Source: DATKSS01 sp035533335
GTDB lineage: Bacteria > Chloroflexota > Dormibacteria > Dormibacterales > Dormibacteraceae
Direction of reading: 5' to 3'
NCBI GenBank assembly: GCA_035533335.1
Contig: DATLUC010000135.1
Span: 1-32,880 of the forward strand
DNA: 32,880 nt
This document shows positions 1-7,511 of the stretch, piece after piece. Position numbers and translations under genes: made by a program. Below the pieces are notes generated by a model that saw only the letters and a list, made by a program, of their open reading frames with translations, was not told the DNA's origin and did no database searches. Every line of letters starts with the position of its first letter. The first letter of the stretch is position 1.

Positions 1-145
1 ACGAGCCCATCCCCAGATGGTGGCCAAAGTTGGCGTCCTCGTAGCCGGCGCCGAGAGCCTGATCAACCGTGAAGTAGCCAGCCTGTGAAGCGGCGATGGC
101 GCCGAGGTCGCGGCGTAAGACGGCGGCTGGAATGCGGGTGGACAT
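1..145 (-). CDS. AbiEi-type winged-helix domain protein, N-terminal part only
   Basis: A minus-strand reading frame begins at an ATG (145-143) and stays open to the window edge, giving 48 residues. It starts MSTRIPAAVLRRDLGAIAAS and continues with a QAGYFT segment, then QALGAGYED. This resembles the N-terminal winged-helix domain of the AbiEi antitoxin family (usual pattern: AASQ.G.FT..QAL..GY), as I remember it. That domain occurs in type IV antitoxins and also in front of DUF559-like nuclease domains in high-GC bacteria, so the full protein could be either. The start is supported by a TAGGAT box six bases upstream of the ATG, the same layout as in front of lepA. The C-terminal part and any toxin partner lie outside the window. 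Confidence 0.7.
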   Translation of the reverse strand, partial: MSTRIPAAVLRRDLGAIAASQAGYFTVDQALGAGYEDANFGHHLGMGS

Positions 146-151
146 ACGCCA

Positions 152-157
152 ATCCTA
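152..157 (-). promoter_or_regulatory. -10 box of a leaderless promoter for the AbiEi-domain gene
   Basis: On the minus strand the hexamer TAGGAT lies six bases before the ATG at 145. There is no Shine-Dalgarno sequence between them, so transcription would start at or next to the start codon. The same hexamer and spacing precede lepA. No convincing -35 box was found. Confidence 0.5.
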
Positions 158-197
158 TCATCATCATAGGTTTAGCGCTGGTTTACTCCGTGGGCTG

Positions 198-203
198 TAT
201 ATC
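198..203 (+). promoter_or_regulatory. possible -10 box for the PKD-domain protein gene
   Basis: TATATC lies seven bases before the GTG at 211, with no Shine-Dalgarno sequence. This favours the 211 start if the gene is leaderless like its neighbours. The last base departs from the TANNNT pattern, so this is tentative. Confidence 0.3.
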
Positions 204-210
204 CAGTCGG

Positions 211-1113
211 GTGTATTGCAAGGAGTACATCGCCTATTACAACTGGACTTTCGGCGGGCAGTGCGGCTTCGGCGCGCGCGATGGCGCGTCGCCGCCCCCG
301 TACATGGCCGACCAGTACGGGTTTCCGGTCGTCGACATCTACGTCGATGCGGTGCCGCCCTTTCCGCCGCAGCCCTACGTTTCGGCCGTGACCCCGACCT
401 CGGTCGCGTTCACCTGGGCCGCTGTGAGCGACCGCGGGGACGGCGCCGGCCAGGACTACTTCATCTCCGGCATGGATCACTACGTGTCGTGGCTCACGAT
501 CGACGGCCGGCCGGGCCAGCTGCAGCTCGCGTGGACAAGCGCTCCTCGTGTCCTGGAGCTGGATGGCATGCAGGCTGGCGAGACCGCCTGCGTTCACGTC
601 CAGGCGGTCGACCAACTGCAGAACTCGACGCCGGACGTGGTCCAGTGCGCCGGACCGCTCCCGCCACCGCCGATGCCCACGTGGCAACGCGTCGCACCGC
701 AGGTGAGGGCGAATCCCGCGGAGACCGGCCTGGTTGGTCTGGACACGTGGTTCTGGCTCGCCCCGGCGCCGTCCGGCATGGCCGTCAGCGAGCTCGCCAA
801 CGGGACGAGGTACGCCCTGACGGCCACCCCGGTCGAGGTGGATTGGAGCTTCGGGGACGGCGTGACGTCGCGCATCGCCGCACCGTCCGGTTTCGGGATC
901 GAGTATCCGCAGGAGTCTCCCGTGACGCACATGTATCAGTCACACGACCAGGCCGGCTACAACGTGACGGCGCTGGTGCGGTACGCGGTCAGCTGGACGG
1001 CCACGGTCGGCGGGCGGTCATTCGGGCCTTATCCGCTCGACAACGCCGAAATCGGCGCGAGAGCTCTCCCGTACCCGGTGCAGCAGGCTCAGCCAGAGCT
1101 CCTGGCCACGTGA
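211..1113 (+). CDS. PKD / fibronectin III-like domain protein, start uncertain
   Basis: The first half has a fibronectin-III-like segment (around TPTSVAFTWAAVSD, with a later ETACVHVQAVDQ strand). A proline-rich linker leads to a segment containing GLDTWFWL. A PKD-like domain follows, marked by WSFGDG and then a THMYQSHDQAGYNVT strand. Such domains are normally extracytoplasmic and bind or space surface partners; no catalytic motif is visible. The start is unresolved. The frame is open from a GTG at 85, which would add an arginine-rich segment and a hydrophobic stretch (IIIIGLALVYSVG) resembling a signal peptide, but that start overlaps the divergent AbiEi gene by 61 bp. GTG at 190 or 211 avoids the overlap but leaves no export signal. 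I chose 211 for its upstream -10-like box. It may be a 5'-truncated remnant. Confidence 0.6.
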   Translation: MYCKEYIAYYNWTFGGQCGFGARDGASPPPYMADQYGFPVVDIYVDAVPPFPPQPYVSAVTPTSVAFTWAAVSDRGDGAGQDYFISGMDHYVSWLTIDGRPGQLQLAWTSAPRVLELDGMQAGETACVHVQAVDQLQNSTPDVVQCAGPLPPPPMPTWQRVAPQVRANPAETGLVGLDTWFWLAPAPSGMAVSELANGTRYALTATPVEVDWSFGDGVTSRIAAPSGFGIEYPQESPVTHMYQSHDQAGYNVTALVRYAVSWTATVGGRSFGPYPLDNAEIGARALPYPVQQAQPELLAT

Positions 1114-1115
1114 TC

Positions 1116-1526
1116 TCAGGCGCCGGTCCAACCGGTCCACCGGTCGACCCCGATGGCGACCACTGGGCCCGCGGGCCGGGAGGTCCTGTATGTCGCATAC
1201 CTGGCAGCGAGCAGCTCGATCGCCCTGTCGGATTCGGCGCCGTCAGCGACCAGGCGGGCGTGGCCGTCCATCCGCACCCACCAGAGCTTCGCCCAGTCGT
1301 CCTCGTAGTGATCGACCAGGAGCGACACCGCCGGGTTGGCCGCGATGTTGCCGAGACGCTTGAGGGCACGGGTGCGCTTCGGTTTCGCGTCGACGGCGAA
1401 GTAGATCGTCTCTCCATTGAGGGCGAAGCAGACCGGCACGACATGCGGCCGCCCGTTGGGTCCGGAGGTGGCCAGCCGCCCGACCCGGGCGCTGTCGACG
1501 CGCAGCCTCATTTCCGCCATTTCCAT
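1116..1526 (-). CDS. PPOX-class, probably F420-dependent oxidoreductase (Rv0121-like)
   Basis: The 136-residue product has the pyridoxamine-phosphate-oxidase-like split beta-barrel pattern. An N-terminal strand with RVGRLATSGPNGRPHVVPVC is followed by ETIYFAVDAKPKRTRALKRL, NPAVSLLVDHYEDDW and LWWVRMDGHARLV. This matches the small PPOX subfamily of actinobacteria and relatives typified by Rv0121, whose members are thought to use F420 rather than FMN; the cofactor is inferred from the family. The usual length is about 140 residues, so I start at the ATG at 1526. An upstream ATG at 1604 in the same frame would overlap the divergent DUF2203 gene. ATGs at 1520 and 1511 are also possible. It converges with the PKD-domain gene with only two bases between stop codons. 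Confidence 0.85.
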   Translation of the reverse strand: MEMAEMRLRVDSARVGRLATSGPNGRPHVVPVCFALNGETIYFAVDAKPKRTRALKRLGNIAANPAVSLLVDHYEDDWAKLWWVRMDGHARLVADGAESDRAIELLAARYATYRTSRPAGPVVAIGVDRWTGWTGA

Positions 1527-1574
1527 GCTCGGAAGTCTGGTGCCTGTGACGGGCCCGCGTGCGGCCATTGCGGC

Positions 1575-1580
1575 TATCGT
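1575..1580 (+). promoter_or_regulatory. -10 box of a leaderless promoter for the DUF2203 gene
   Basis: TATCGT lies seven bases before the GTG at 1588 and no ribosome binding site is present. It fits the TANNNT-N6-8-start layout seen elsewhere in the window. Confidence 0.5.
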
Positions 1581-1587
1581 TGATCTC

Positions 1588-1992
1588 GTGCAGAGGCTTC
1601 GCACCTACACCGTCGAGGAGGCCAACAAGGAGCTGCCACGCGTGCGGCGGATCGTGGCCCAGATCGCGGAGCTCTCGGCGATGCTGCCCGAGCTTGAAGA
1701 CCAGGCGAGGATCGCGGAATACGACTCCAAAAGGGCCGCCGCTAGCGCCGAGGACCGCGACCGCCACCAACAGGCCCGGGACGCCGTGGGCGGGGCCGAG
1801 CTCGAGCTCCTCAAGGCCGTCGCCAGCCTCAACGGCTTGGGCATCCAGCTCAAAGGCCCGCTCGAGGGACTGATCGACTTTCCTTCGTACCGCGACGGCG
1901 AGCTCGTTGAGCTGTGCTGGAAGCTAGGCGAAGAGAAGGTCGAGCACTGGCACCACATCGGCGAGGGGTTCGCCGGCCGCAAGAAACTCTAG
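1588..1992 (+). CDS. DUF2203 family protein
   Basis: This 134-residue protein opens with RTYTVEEANKELPRVR and has a long charged helical middle. It ends with the DUF2203 hallmark GLIDFPSYRDGELVELCWKL, a VEHWHH segment and a final GFAGRKKL. The family is small, mostly helical, and has no assigned function. The start is the GTG at 1588, where the family similarity begins; the same frame is open further upstream but would overlap the divergent PPOX gene. Its stop codon overlaps the dxs stop codon on the other strand within the tetramer CTAG (1989-1992). Confidence 0.85.
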   Translation: MQRLRTYTVEEANKELPRVRRIVAQIAELSAMLPELEDQARIAEYDSKRAAASAEDRDRHQQARDAVGGAELELLKAVASLNGLGIQLKGPLEGLIDFPSYRDGELVELCWKLGEEKVEHWHHIGEGFAGRKKL

Positions 1993-3878
1993 GAGTCGGT
2001 CCTCTCGGTCGCGATCCGACTCCTGACCGCCTCAAAAACCGTCTTTGCAATCCCGGCGGCGTCCAGGCCTTTGTCCCGCATGATGTCCGAGCCCTTGCCC
2101 TGCGGCAGGAACTCGTCAGGCAGCGCGATCGTGCGGACCCTGCCCGCCAGCCCTTGGGGCGCCAACGTCTCGAGCACCGCGCCGCCGAATCCGCCGGCCC
2201 CGACGTTGTCCTCGACCGTCACCACCACCGGGTGGCTGCGAGCCCAACCCACGATGCGCGGATCGACAGGCTTGACCCACCTAGCGTTGACCACGGCACA
2301 CGAGACCTTCTGCATCTGGAGTCGCTCCGCGGCCTCGAGGGCGATTCCCACCATTCGTCCGACGGCGAAGATGACCACGTCTGAGCCTTTGCGAAGCTCC
2401 TCCCATCGTCCGATTGGAAGCGGCTCGACCGGAAGATCGGGGGTGGCTGGGACCTGGCCGCTCGGGAAGCGGATGGCGATCGGACCGTCCGCGGCGAGGG
2501 CCGTCTCCAGCAGTGCGCACAGCTCGGTGGCGTCGGCCGGCGCGGCGATCTTGAGGTTGGGGATCAGGCGGAGGTAGGAGAGATCGAAGATCCCGTGGTG
2601 GGACGCTCCATCCGGGCCCGTCACGCCGGCGCGGTCGATGATGAATACCACCGGGAGCTTGTGCAGCGCCACGTCCATGATCGTCTGGTCAAAGGCGCGG
2701 GCGAGGAAGGTCGAATAGATGCACACCACCGGATGCATCCCAGCCATGGCGAGGCCGGCCGCGAATGTGACGGCGTGCTGCTCGCAGATCCCGACGTCGA
2801 AGAACCGGTCGGGGAATTCTTTGGCAAAGTTCAAGAGGCCGGTCGACGAAGCCATCGCCGCCGTGATCGCGCATACTTCCGGCCGCTTCGCCGCCGCGCT
2901 CATGAGAGCCTCGCCGAAAACGTCGGTGTACTTGAGCTCGGTCGAGCGGGGCCGCCCGGTGAGTGGATCGAACGCGGGGACTCCGTGCAGCTTGTCGACC
3001 TCGTCCTCGACTGCCGGCGAGTAGCCGTGGCCTTTCTCCGTGATCACGTGCACGACGACCGGTTCGCGGAGACGCTTGGCGCGCGAAAGCACCTCCTCGA
3101 GCGCGGGCTCGTCGTGGCCGTTGACGATTCCCGCGTACTTGATGCCAAGGCTCTCGAAGATCGTCGAGGGCTGCAACAGCTGCTTGAGGCCTTCTTTCAC
3201 TCGATATGCGGCCTGGTCGGCGGTCGCGCCGACCAGGGGCAGGTCGCGCAGCAACCGGGAGATGTCGTCCTTGATGCGCTCATAGCGAGGATCTACGCGC
3301 AACTGAGAAAGGTGACGCGCCAGGCCGCCCACCGTCGGCGCGTAGGAGCGACCGTTGTCGTTGATGACGATGATCAGGTTCGGCGGCTGCAGGTGCGCGA
3401 TCTGGTTCAGCGCCTCGTAAGCCATCCCCCCGGTGAGCGCGCCGTCGCCGATCACCGCGATCACAAACCCGCCGACCTTCTTGCGGAGCCTGGCCTCGGC
3501 GATGCCGAGGGCATAGCTCAGCGACGTCGAGGCGTGGCTGTTCTCGACCAGGTCGTGCTTGGACTCCTTGCGCGACGGGTAGCCCGACAGGCCGCCGCCC
3601 TGGCGCAGCGTAGCGAAATCCTTGGCCCGGCCGGTCACGAGCTTGTGCACGTATGCCTGGTGGCCGGTATCCCACACGATCGCATCCTTGGGGCTGTCGA
3701 AGACGCGATGAAGCGCGAAGGTCAGCTCGACCACCCCAAGATTCGGCGAGAGGTGGCCGCCGGTCTTCGACGTCTGCTCGACCAGGAAGGCTCGGACCTC
3801 GTCCGCGAGCGCATCCAGCTTCGGTTGGTCGAGCGCCTTGAGGTCGGCGGGAGAGTGGATCGTCTCGAGGATGGACAC
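1989..3878 (-). CDS. dxs: 1-deoxy-D-xylulose-5-phosphate synthase
   Basis: Dxs condenses pyruvate and glyceraldehyde 3-phosphate, using thiamine diphosphate, in the first step of the MEP isoprenoid pathway. The 629 residues match the usual length. Visible landmarks are SKTGGHLSPNLGVVELT near residue 37, VWDTGHQAYVHKL near 68 and the thiamine-diphosphate motif beginning GDGALTGGMAYEALN at about 144-158. GICEQHAVTFAAGLA near 364 carries the catalytic glutamate of transketolase-like enzymes. The C-terminal transketolase domain is complete. The gene lies six bases downstream of pepA and is probably the last gene of the minus-strand run that starts at 9203. It meets the DUF2203 gene tail to tail with overlapping stop codons and no room for a terminator between them. 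Confidence 0.97.
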   Translation of the reverse strand: MSILETIHSPADLKALDQPKLDALADEVRAFLVEQTSKTGGHLSPNLGVVELTFALHRVFDSPKDAIVWDTGHQAYVHKLVTGRAKDFATLRQGGGLSGYPSRKESKHDLVENSHASTSLSYALGIAEARLRKKVGGFVIAVIGDGALTGGMAYEALNQIAHLQPPNLIIVINDNGRSYAPTVGGLARHLSQLRVDPRYERIKDDISRLLRDLPLVGATADQAAYRVKEGLKQLLQPSTIFESLGIKYAGIVNGHDEPALEEVLSRAKRLREPVVVHVITEKGHGYSPAVEDEVDKLHGVPAFDPLTGRPRSTELKYTDVFGEALMSAAAKRPEVCAITAAMASSTGLLNFAKEFPDRFFDVGICEQHAVTFAAGLAMAGMHPVVCIYSTFLARAFDQTIMDVALHKLPVVFIIDRAGVTGPDGASHHGIFDLSYLRLIPNLKIAAPADATELCALLETALAADGPIAIRFPSGQVPATPDLPVEPLPIGRWEELRKGSDVVIFAVGRMVGIALEAAERLQMQKVSCAVVNARWVKPVDPRIVGWARSHPVVVTVEDNVGAGGFGGAVLETLAPQGLAGRVRTIALPDEFLPQGKGSDIMRDKGLDAAGIAKTVFEAVRSRIATERTDS

Positions 3879-3884
3879 GAATGC

Positions 3885-5390
3885 CTAACGCTCCGCGCCC
3901 GACATGAGTTCCGCCAGCTCGATGCACAGCCGCGTGCCCGCGCCGCTCGGCCCGCGCAGCACGGTGGTCAGCTCGCTGTTCATGTTCCAGCTCGACGCGG
4001 CGATGTCGAGGTGGGCCCATGGCTTTCCGCCCGCGAACTCGCCGATGAACATGCCACCGAGGATCGCGCCGGCCTCGCCGTATTCGGCGTTGCGCAGATC
4101 TGCGATCTGGCTCCGGAGCAGGATCCGGTAGTCCGCATAGATCGGGAGGCGCCAGACCCGGTCGCCCGCTTCGCGCGACGCCTGGTCGACCACGGACCAG
4201 AAGGCGTCGTCGTTGCTGACGGCCGCGGTCGCGCCGTGCCCGATGGCGACGGTGGCGGCGCCGGTCAGAGTCGCGAGGTCGATGATGTGGGTCGCTCCGT
4301 TGCGAAGCGCGTGGGTCAGAGCATCGGCCAGCACGAGGCGACCTTCGGCGTCGGTGTTGAGGATCTCGACTGTCTTGCCGTCGGCGCTGACCAGGACGTC
4401 TCCAGGGCGCTGGGCCGCGGATCCCGGCATGTTCTCGGTGGCGGCGACGACCGCCATGACGTCCAGCGGAACCTTGCGGCCGGCGATGACGTCCATGGCG
4501 GCGAGCACCGCCGCCGCGCCGGCCATGTCCGCCTTCATGAGGCTCATGTGCTCGGGCTTCTTCAAGGAGATGCCCCCGGAGTCGAAGGTGATGCCCTTTC
4601 CGACCAGGGCCAGCACCGGCGTCCCGGCCGGCACCGGCACCCCGGGCTCCTGGCCACCACGATGTCGGAGCCGGATCAGCCGCGGGGGCCTGGCTGAGCC
4701 CGACGCCACGCCCAGCAAGAGGTTGTAACCGCCGGCGCGAAGCTCGTCAGGCCCGAGCACCTCGACCTCGAGATGGTGCCGTTGCGCGATCCGCAGAGCC
4801 TCCTGGCCCAGCGCCTCCGGGGTCAGCTCGTTCGGTGGGGCGTTCTGCCACTCGCGGGCTTTGTTGGTGGCTTCACCGTTCTCCTGCGCCGCGACGACCT
4901 CGCGCTCGCGCCCGGCGCCGAACCCAATCAGGACCAGCTCGACGATCTCGCGCCGCTCGGGATGGGCGCCGGTCTGCCGGGAGCGCCGCTCGAACGAACC
5001 CATGACGCAGCCCTCGACCACGCCTTTGAGGGTGTCCGGGCCGAGCGGGTCGGTGCGCAGCAGCCCGATGCGCTTGTAGCCGTACGTCCGCGAAGCCCGG
5101 ATCAGCTCGTGGTGCGCGGAGCGCAAGCGCTGGCCGTCCAGGTCGTGGAGCGCGCCCACCCCGTAAAGGACGACGCGCCGGGGAGCGATGCCCTTGGGGG
5201 ACGGAATCGGCAGGACCTCGTGAAGACGGCCGCGGAACTCGGCGTTGGCGACCAGCTCTGACAGCACCCCGCCCATCGCGCGATCGAGGTCGAGCGCCGG
5301 CCCCGCGAGCCGCTGGCCCGTGGACACGGGGACGGCGAGGGCATCGACCGTGAGCTCTGCGGCGGGTGTCGAGACGAGGCTGATCTTCAC
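3885..5390 (-). CDS. pepA: leucyl aminopeptidase, M17 family
   Basis: PepA is a cytoplasmic, two-metal hexameric exopeptidase that removes N-terminal residues from peptides. The 501-residue protein has an N-terminal macro-like domain and a C-terminal catalytic domain. GKGITFDSGGISLKK, near residue 260, holds the metal-binding lysine and aspartate. NTDAEGRLVLADAL, near residue 340, is the family signature and supplies metal ligands and the catalytic arginine. Other members of the family also bind DNA, but nothing here shows that. The start is a GTG at 5390. The gene lies 27 bp after the LutBA fusion and six bases before dxs, so cotranscription with both is likely. Confidence 0.95.
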   Translation of the reverse strand: MKISLVSTPAAELTVDALAVPVSTGQRLAGPALDLDRAMGGVLSELVANAEFRGRLHEVLPIPSPKGIAPRRVVLYGVGALHDLDGQRLRSAHHELIRASRTYGYKRIGLLRTDPLGPDTLKGVVEGCVMGSFERRSRQTGAHPERREIVELVLIGFGAGREREVVAAQENGEATNKAREWQNAPPNELTPEALGQEALRIAQRHHLEVEVLGPDELRAGGYNLLLGVASGSARPPRLIRLRHRGGQEPGVPVPAGTPVLALVGKGITFDSGGISLKKPEHMSLMKADMAGAAAVLAAMDVIAGRKVPLDVMAVVAATENMPGSAAQRPGDVLVSADGKTVEILNTDAEGRLVLADALTHALRNGATHIIDLATLTGAATVAIGHGATAAVSNDDAFWSVVDQASREAGDRVWRLPIYADYRILLRSQIADLRNAEYGEAGAILGGMFIGEFAGGKPWAHLDIAASSWNMNSELTTVLRGPSGAGTRLCIELAELMSGAER

Positions 5391-5417
5391 GAATTGATAA
5401 GCGTACCGAGTGGGCCG

Positions 5418-7487
5418 TTAAGCAAGATGCTCCGCCACCAGCTCCAGCACGTGGGCGACCCGCAGCTTGAGGCCCCTGCGCCGGGCGGCGGCCTCGATGT
5501 GGACGAGGCAGCCGGGGTTGTCGGAGGCGACCACGGCACAGCCTGTCTTGGCGATGGCGTCGAGCTTCCACTGGGCCAGCCGGTCCGCCACGCGGGGCCA
5601 CTCCAGGCTGAAGGTGCCGCCAAACCCGCAGCAGTTGGCAATGTCGGGAAGGTCTACGACGTCGTACCCGGCGAGCTCCAGGAGTCGTCGAGGCTCGGAC
5701 TTGAGGCCAAGCTGTCGCAGCGACTGGCACGAGTCGTGGTAGGCGATCTTGAGGCTCATGGGCTCGCCGTCGACCAGGCCGGGATTGGCCTCCAGCAACT
5801 GGAGGGCAAAGCGCGTCGAGTCTCGGAAGCGCTCCGTGATCGAAGCCTCGGTCCTGACTCCCCACTCGGAGGCGTCGATGGTGAACGCGCCGAAGCACGA
5901 CGCCGAGGGCGTCACGATCAAACCCTTGGAATCTCGAAGGCTGGCCTGGAGGTCTGTGTTCAGCTTGCCGGCGCCGCGGAAATCTCCCGCATTGGCCGAG
6001 ACCAGGCCGCAGCACCACTGACCCTTGGGAAATCCAACCTTGAATCCCGCCGCGGTTGCGATCCGCTCCAGCGCCACCGCCGCCTGCGGCAGCATGCGGT
6101 CGACCATGCACGAGGCGAAGATCGTGAGTGGCTCGCCGTCCACCTCGCTCGCCGCCACGCGATCGCGATACGGTACGCGCGCCAGCCGAGGCGTCCCGGG
6201 TACCAGGCTGCTGAAGGGGGCCGCGGTGCGCATGAGGCGGTCGGCCAGCTCGGGTCGTTCCCAGATCCCGAGGGCCGCCCGCTTACGCAGAGATTTGCGA
6301 CCGGAGCGCCGGTGCTCGAGGATCTGTCGTGGCAGCGGGATGTCGACCGGACAGATGTCCTGGCAGGCATTGCACTGCGTGCACAGCGTGTTGGGAAGGT
6401 CCGCGGCGTCCAGGCCGTGGTGGAACGGCGTGAGCACGAGGCCGATCGGTCCGTTGTAGATGTAGCCGAACTGGTGCCCGCTGACCGCCATGAATGGCGG
6501 ACAGGCGTTGGAGCAGGCGCCGCACCTGATGCAGGTGAGGGCATCGCGAAAGATCGGGTCTTGGCGCATCGTCTCACGGCCGTTGTCGAGGATCACGCAG
6601 TGCATCTCGCGTGGCCCGTGGACGCCGATCGTCAGCGACTGCTCGATGTCGGCCGAGCGCGACGGTCCTGTGATCCAGTTGACGTAGCTGCTCATCACCT
6701 GCCCGGTGCCGCTGCGCGGCAGCATGCGAAGCACGGCCACTGCATCGTCGAGGGTCGCGACCACCTTGTCGATTCCGAACAGCGCAATGTGCACCGGAGG
6801 CAGCGTGGTCGTGAGGTCGGCGTTGCCCTCGTTGGTGACGATGACCACCGTGCCCGTCTCGGCGATCGCCATGTTCGCGCCGCTGATCCCGACCGTCGCA
6901 TCGATGAACTTCTGGCGCAGCGATTCGCGCGCATGCAGCTGGATCGCCTCGACGGTGGCCTCGGTCCCAAACACGCGTGCCGCGTCCTCCTTGGTCAGAT
7001 GGATCGCCGGCGCGATGAGGTGGGAGGGATGGGTGTGGGTCAGCTGCACCATCCGCTCTCCGAGATCGGTCTCGACCACCTCCATGCCCAGCCCCTCGAG
7101 GTAGGGATTGAGCTCGATCTCCTCGGCGGCCATCGATTTGACCTTGGTCACCACCATCCGCTCGCGCGACTGACGGCCGCTCCCCGCGTTCCAGCAGATC
7201 TGCCCGATGATGTCGCGCGCCTCGGCCGCGTCCTTCGCGAAATGGACCTTTCCGCCGACCGCCTCGAGGCGTTGCTTGAACTGCTCCACAAGCTCGGGCA
7301 GATGCTCGAGGTTGGCCTTGCGCCGCGCCTTGAGGTCGGCGCGGCCTTTTTCGAAGTCATAGCTCTCGAACGCCTTGTTCCTGCGTTCGCGCAGCCCAGT
7401 CATCGCCTCGACGAGCGCCCTCTGCAGGTTGGGGTTGTCGAGGGCCCGATCGACACGCCGGCTGAAATGGCGCCGGGTCTCGGTCAA
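5418..7487 (-). CDS. LutB-LutA-like fusion iron-sulfur protein (LUD, 2x[4Fe-4S], CCG domains)
   Basis: The first ~300 residues resemble LutB/YkgF, with an LUD domain (VISGANMAIAETGTVVIVTN-type region). Two ferredoxin clusters follow: CIRCGACSNACP near 316 and CTQCNACQDICP near 364. The last ~240 residues resemble LutA/YkgE. They carry two cysteine-rich CCG modules with FASCMVDRM near 459, CCGLV near 491, YHDSCQS near 587 and NCCGFGG near 619. In Bacillus, LutA, LutB and LutC are separate proteins that oxidise L-lactate in the cytoplasm. Here LutB and LutA appear joined in one 689-residue chain and no LutC is present in the window. The substrate could be lactate or another 2-hydroxy acid. The start is a TTG at 7487, the only start codon that keeps the N-terminal LutB helix; I see no clear ribosome binding site. 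The gene follows the DUF255 gene by 24 bp. Confidence 0.88.
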   Translation of the reverse strand: MTETRRHFSRRVDRALDNPNLQRALVEAMTGLRERRNKAFESYDFEKGRADLKARRKANLEHLPELVEQFKQRLEAVGGKVHFAKDAAEARDIIGQICWNAGSGRQSRERMVVTKVKSMAAEEIELNPYLEGLGMEVVETDLGERMVQLTHTHPSHLIAPAIHLTKEDAARVFGTEATVEAIQLHARESLRQKFIDATVGISGANMAIAETGTVVIVTNEGNADLTTTLPPVHIALFGIDKVVATLDDAVAVLRMLPRSGTGQVMSSYVNWITGPSRSADIEQSLTIGVHGPREMHCVILDNGRETMRQDPIFRDALTCIRCGACSNACPPFMAVSGHQFGYIYNGPIGLVLTPFHHGLDAADLPNTLCTQCNACQDICPVDIPLPRQILEHRRSGRKSLRKRAALGIWERPELADRLMRTAAPFSSLVPGTPRLARVPYRDRVAASEVDGEPLTIFASCMVDRMLPQAAVALERIATAAGFKVGFPKGQWCCGLVSANAGDFRGAGKLNTDLQASLRDSKGLIVTPSASCFGAFTIDASEWGVRTEASITERFRDSTRFALQLLEANPGLVDGEPMSLKIAYHDSCQSLRQLGLKSEPRRLLELAGYDVVDLPDIANCCGFGGTFSLEWPRVADRLAQWKLDAIAKTGCAVVASDNPGCLVHIEAAARRRGLKLRVAHVLELVAEHLA

Positions 7488-7511
7488 GCGAGCGCCCAGC
7501 GCGCGCCCGGC

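Noticed and set aside
163..172. ATC triplet repeat near the left edge and a GAT repeat near 32841.
   Set aside because: Only three units each; they form part of a promoter region and a coding tail and need no repeat explanation.
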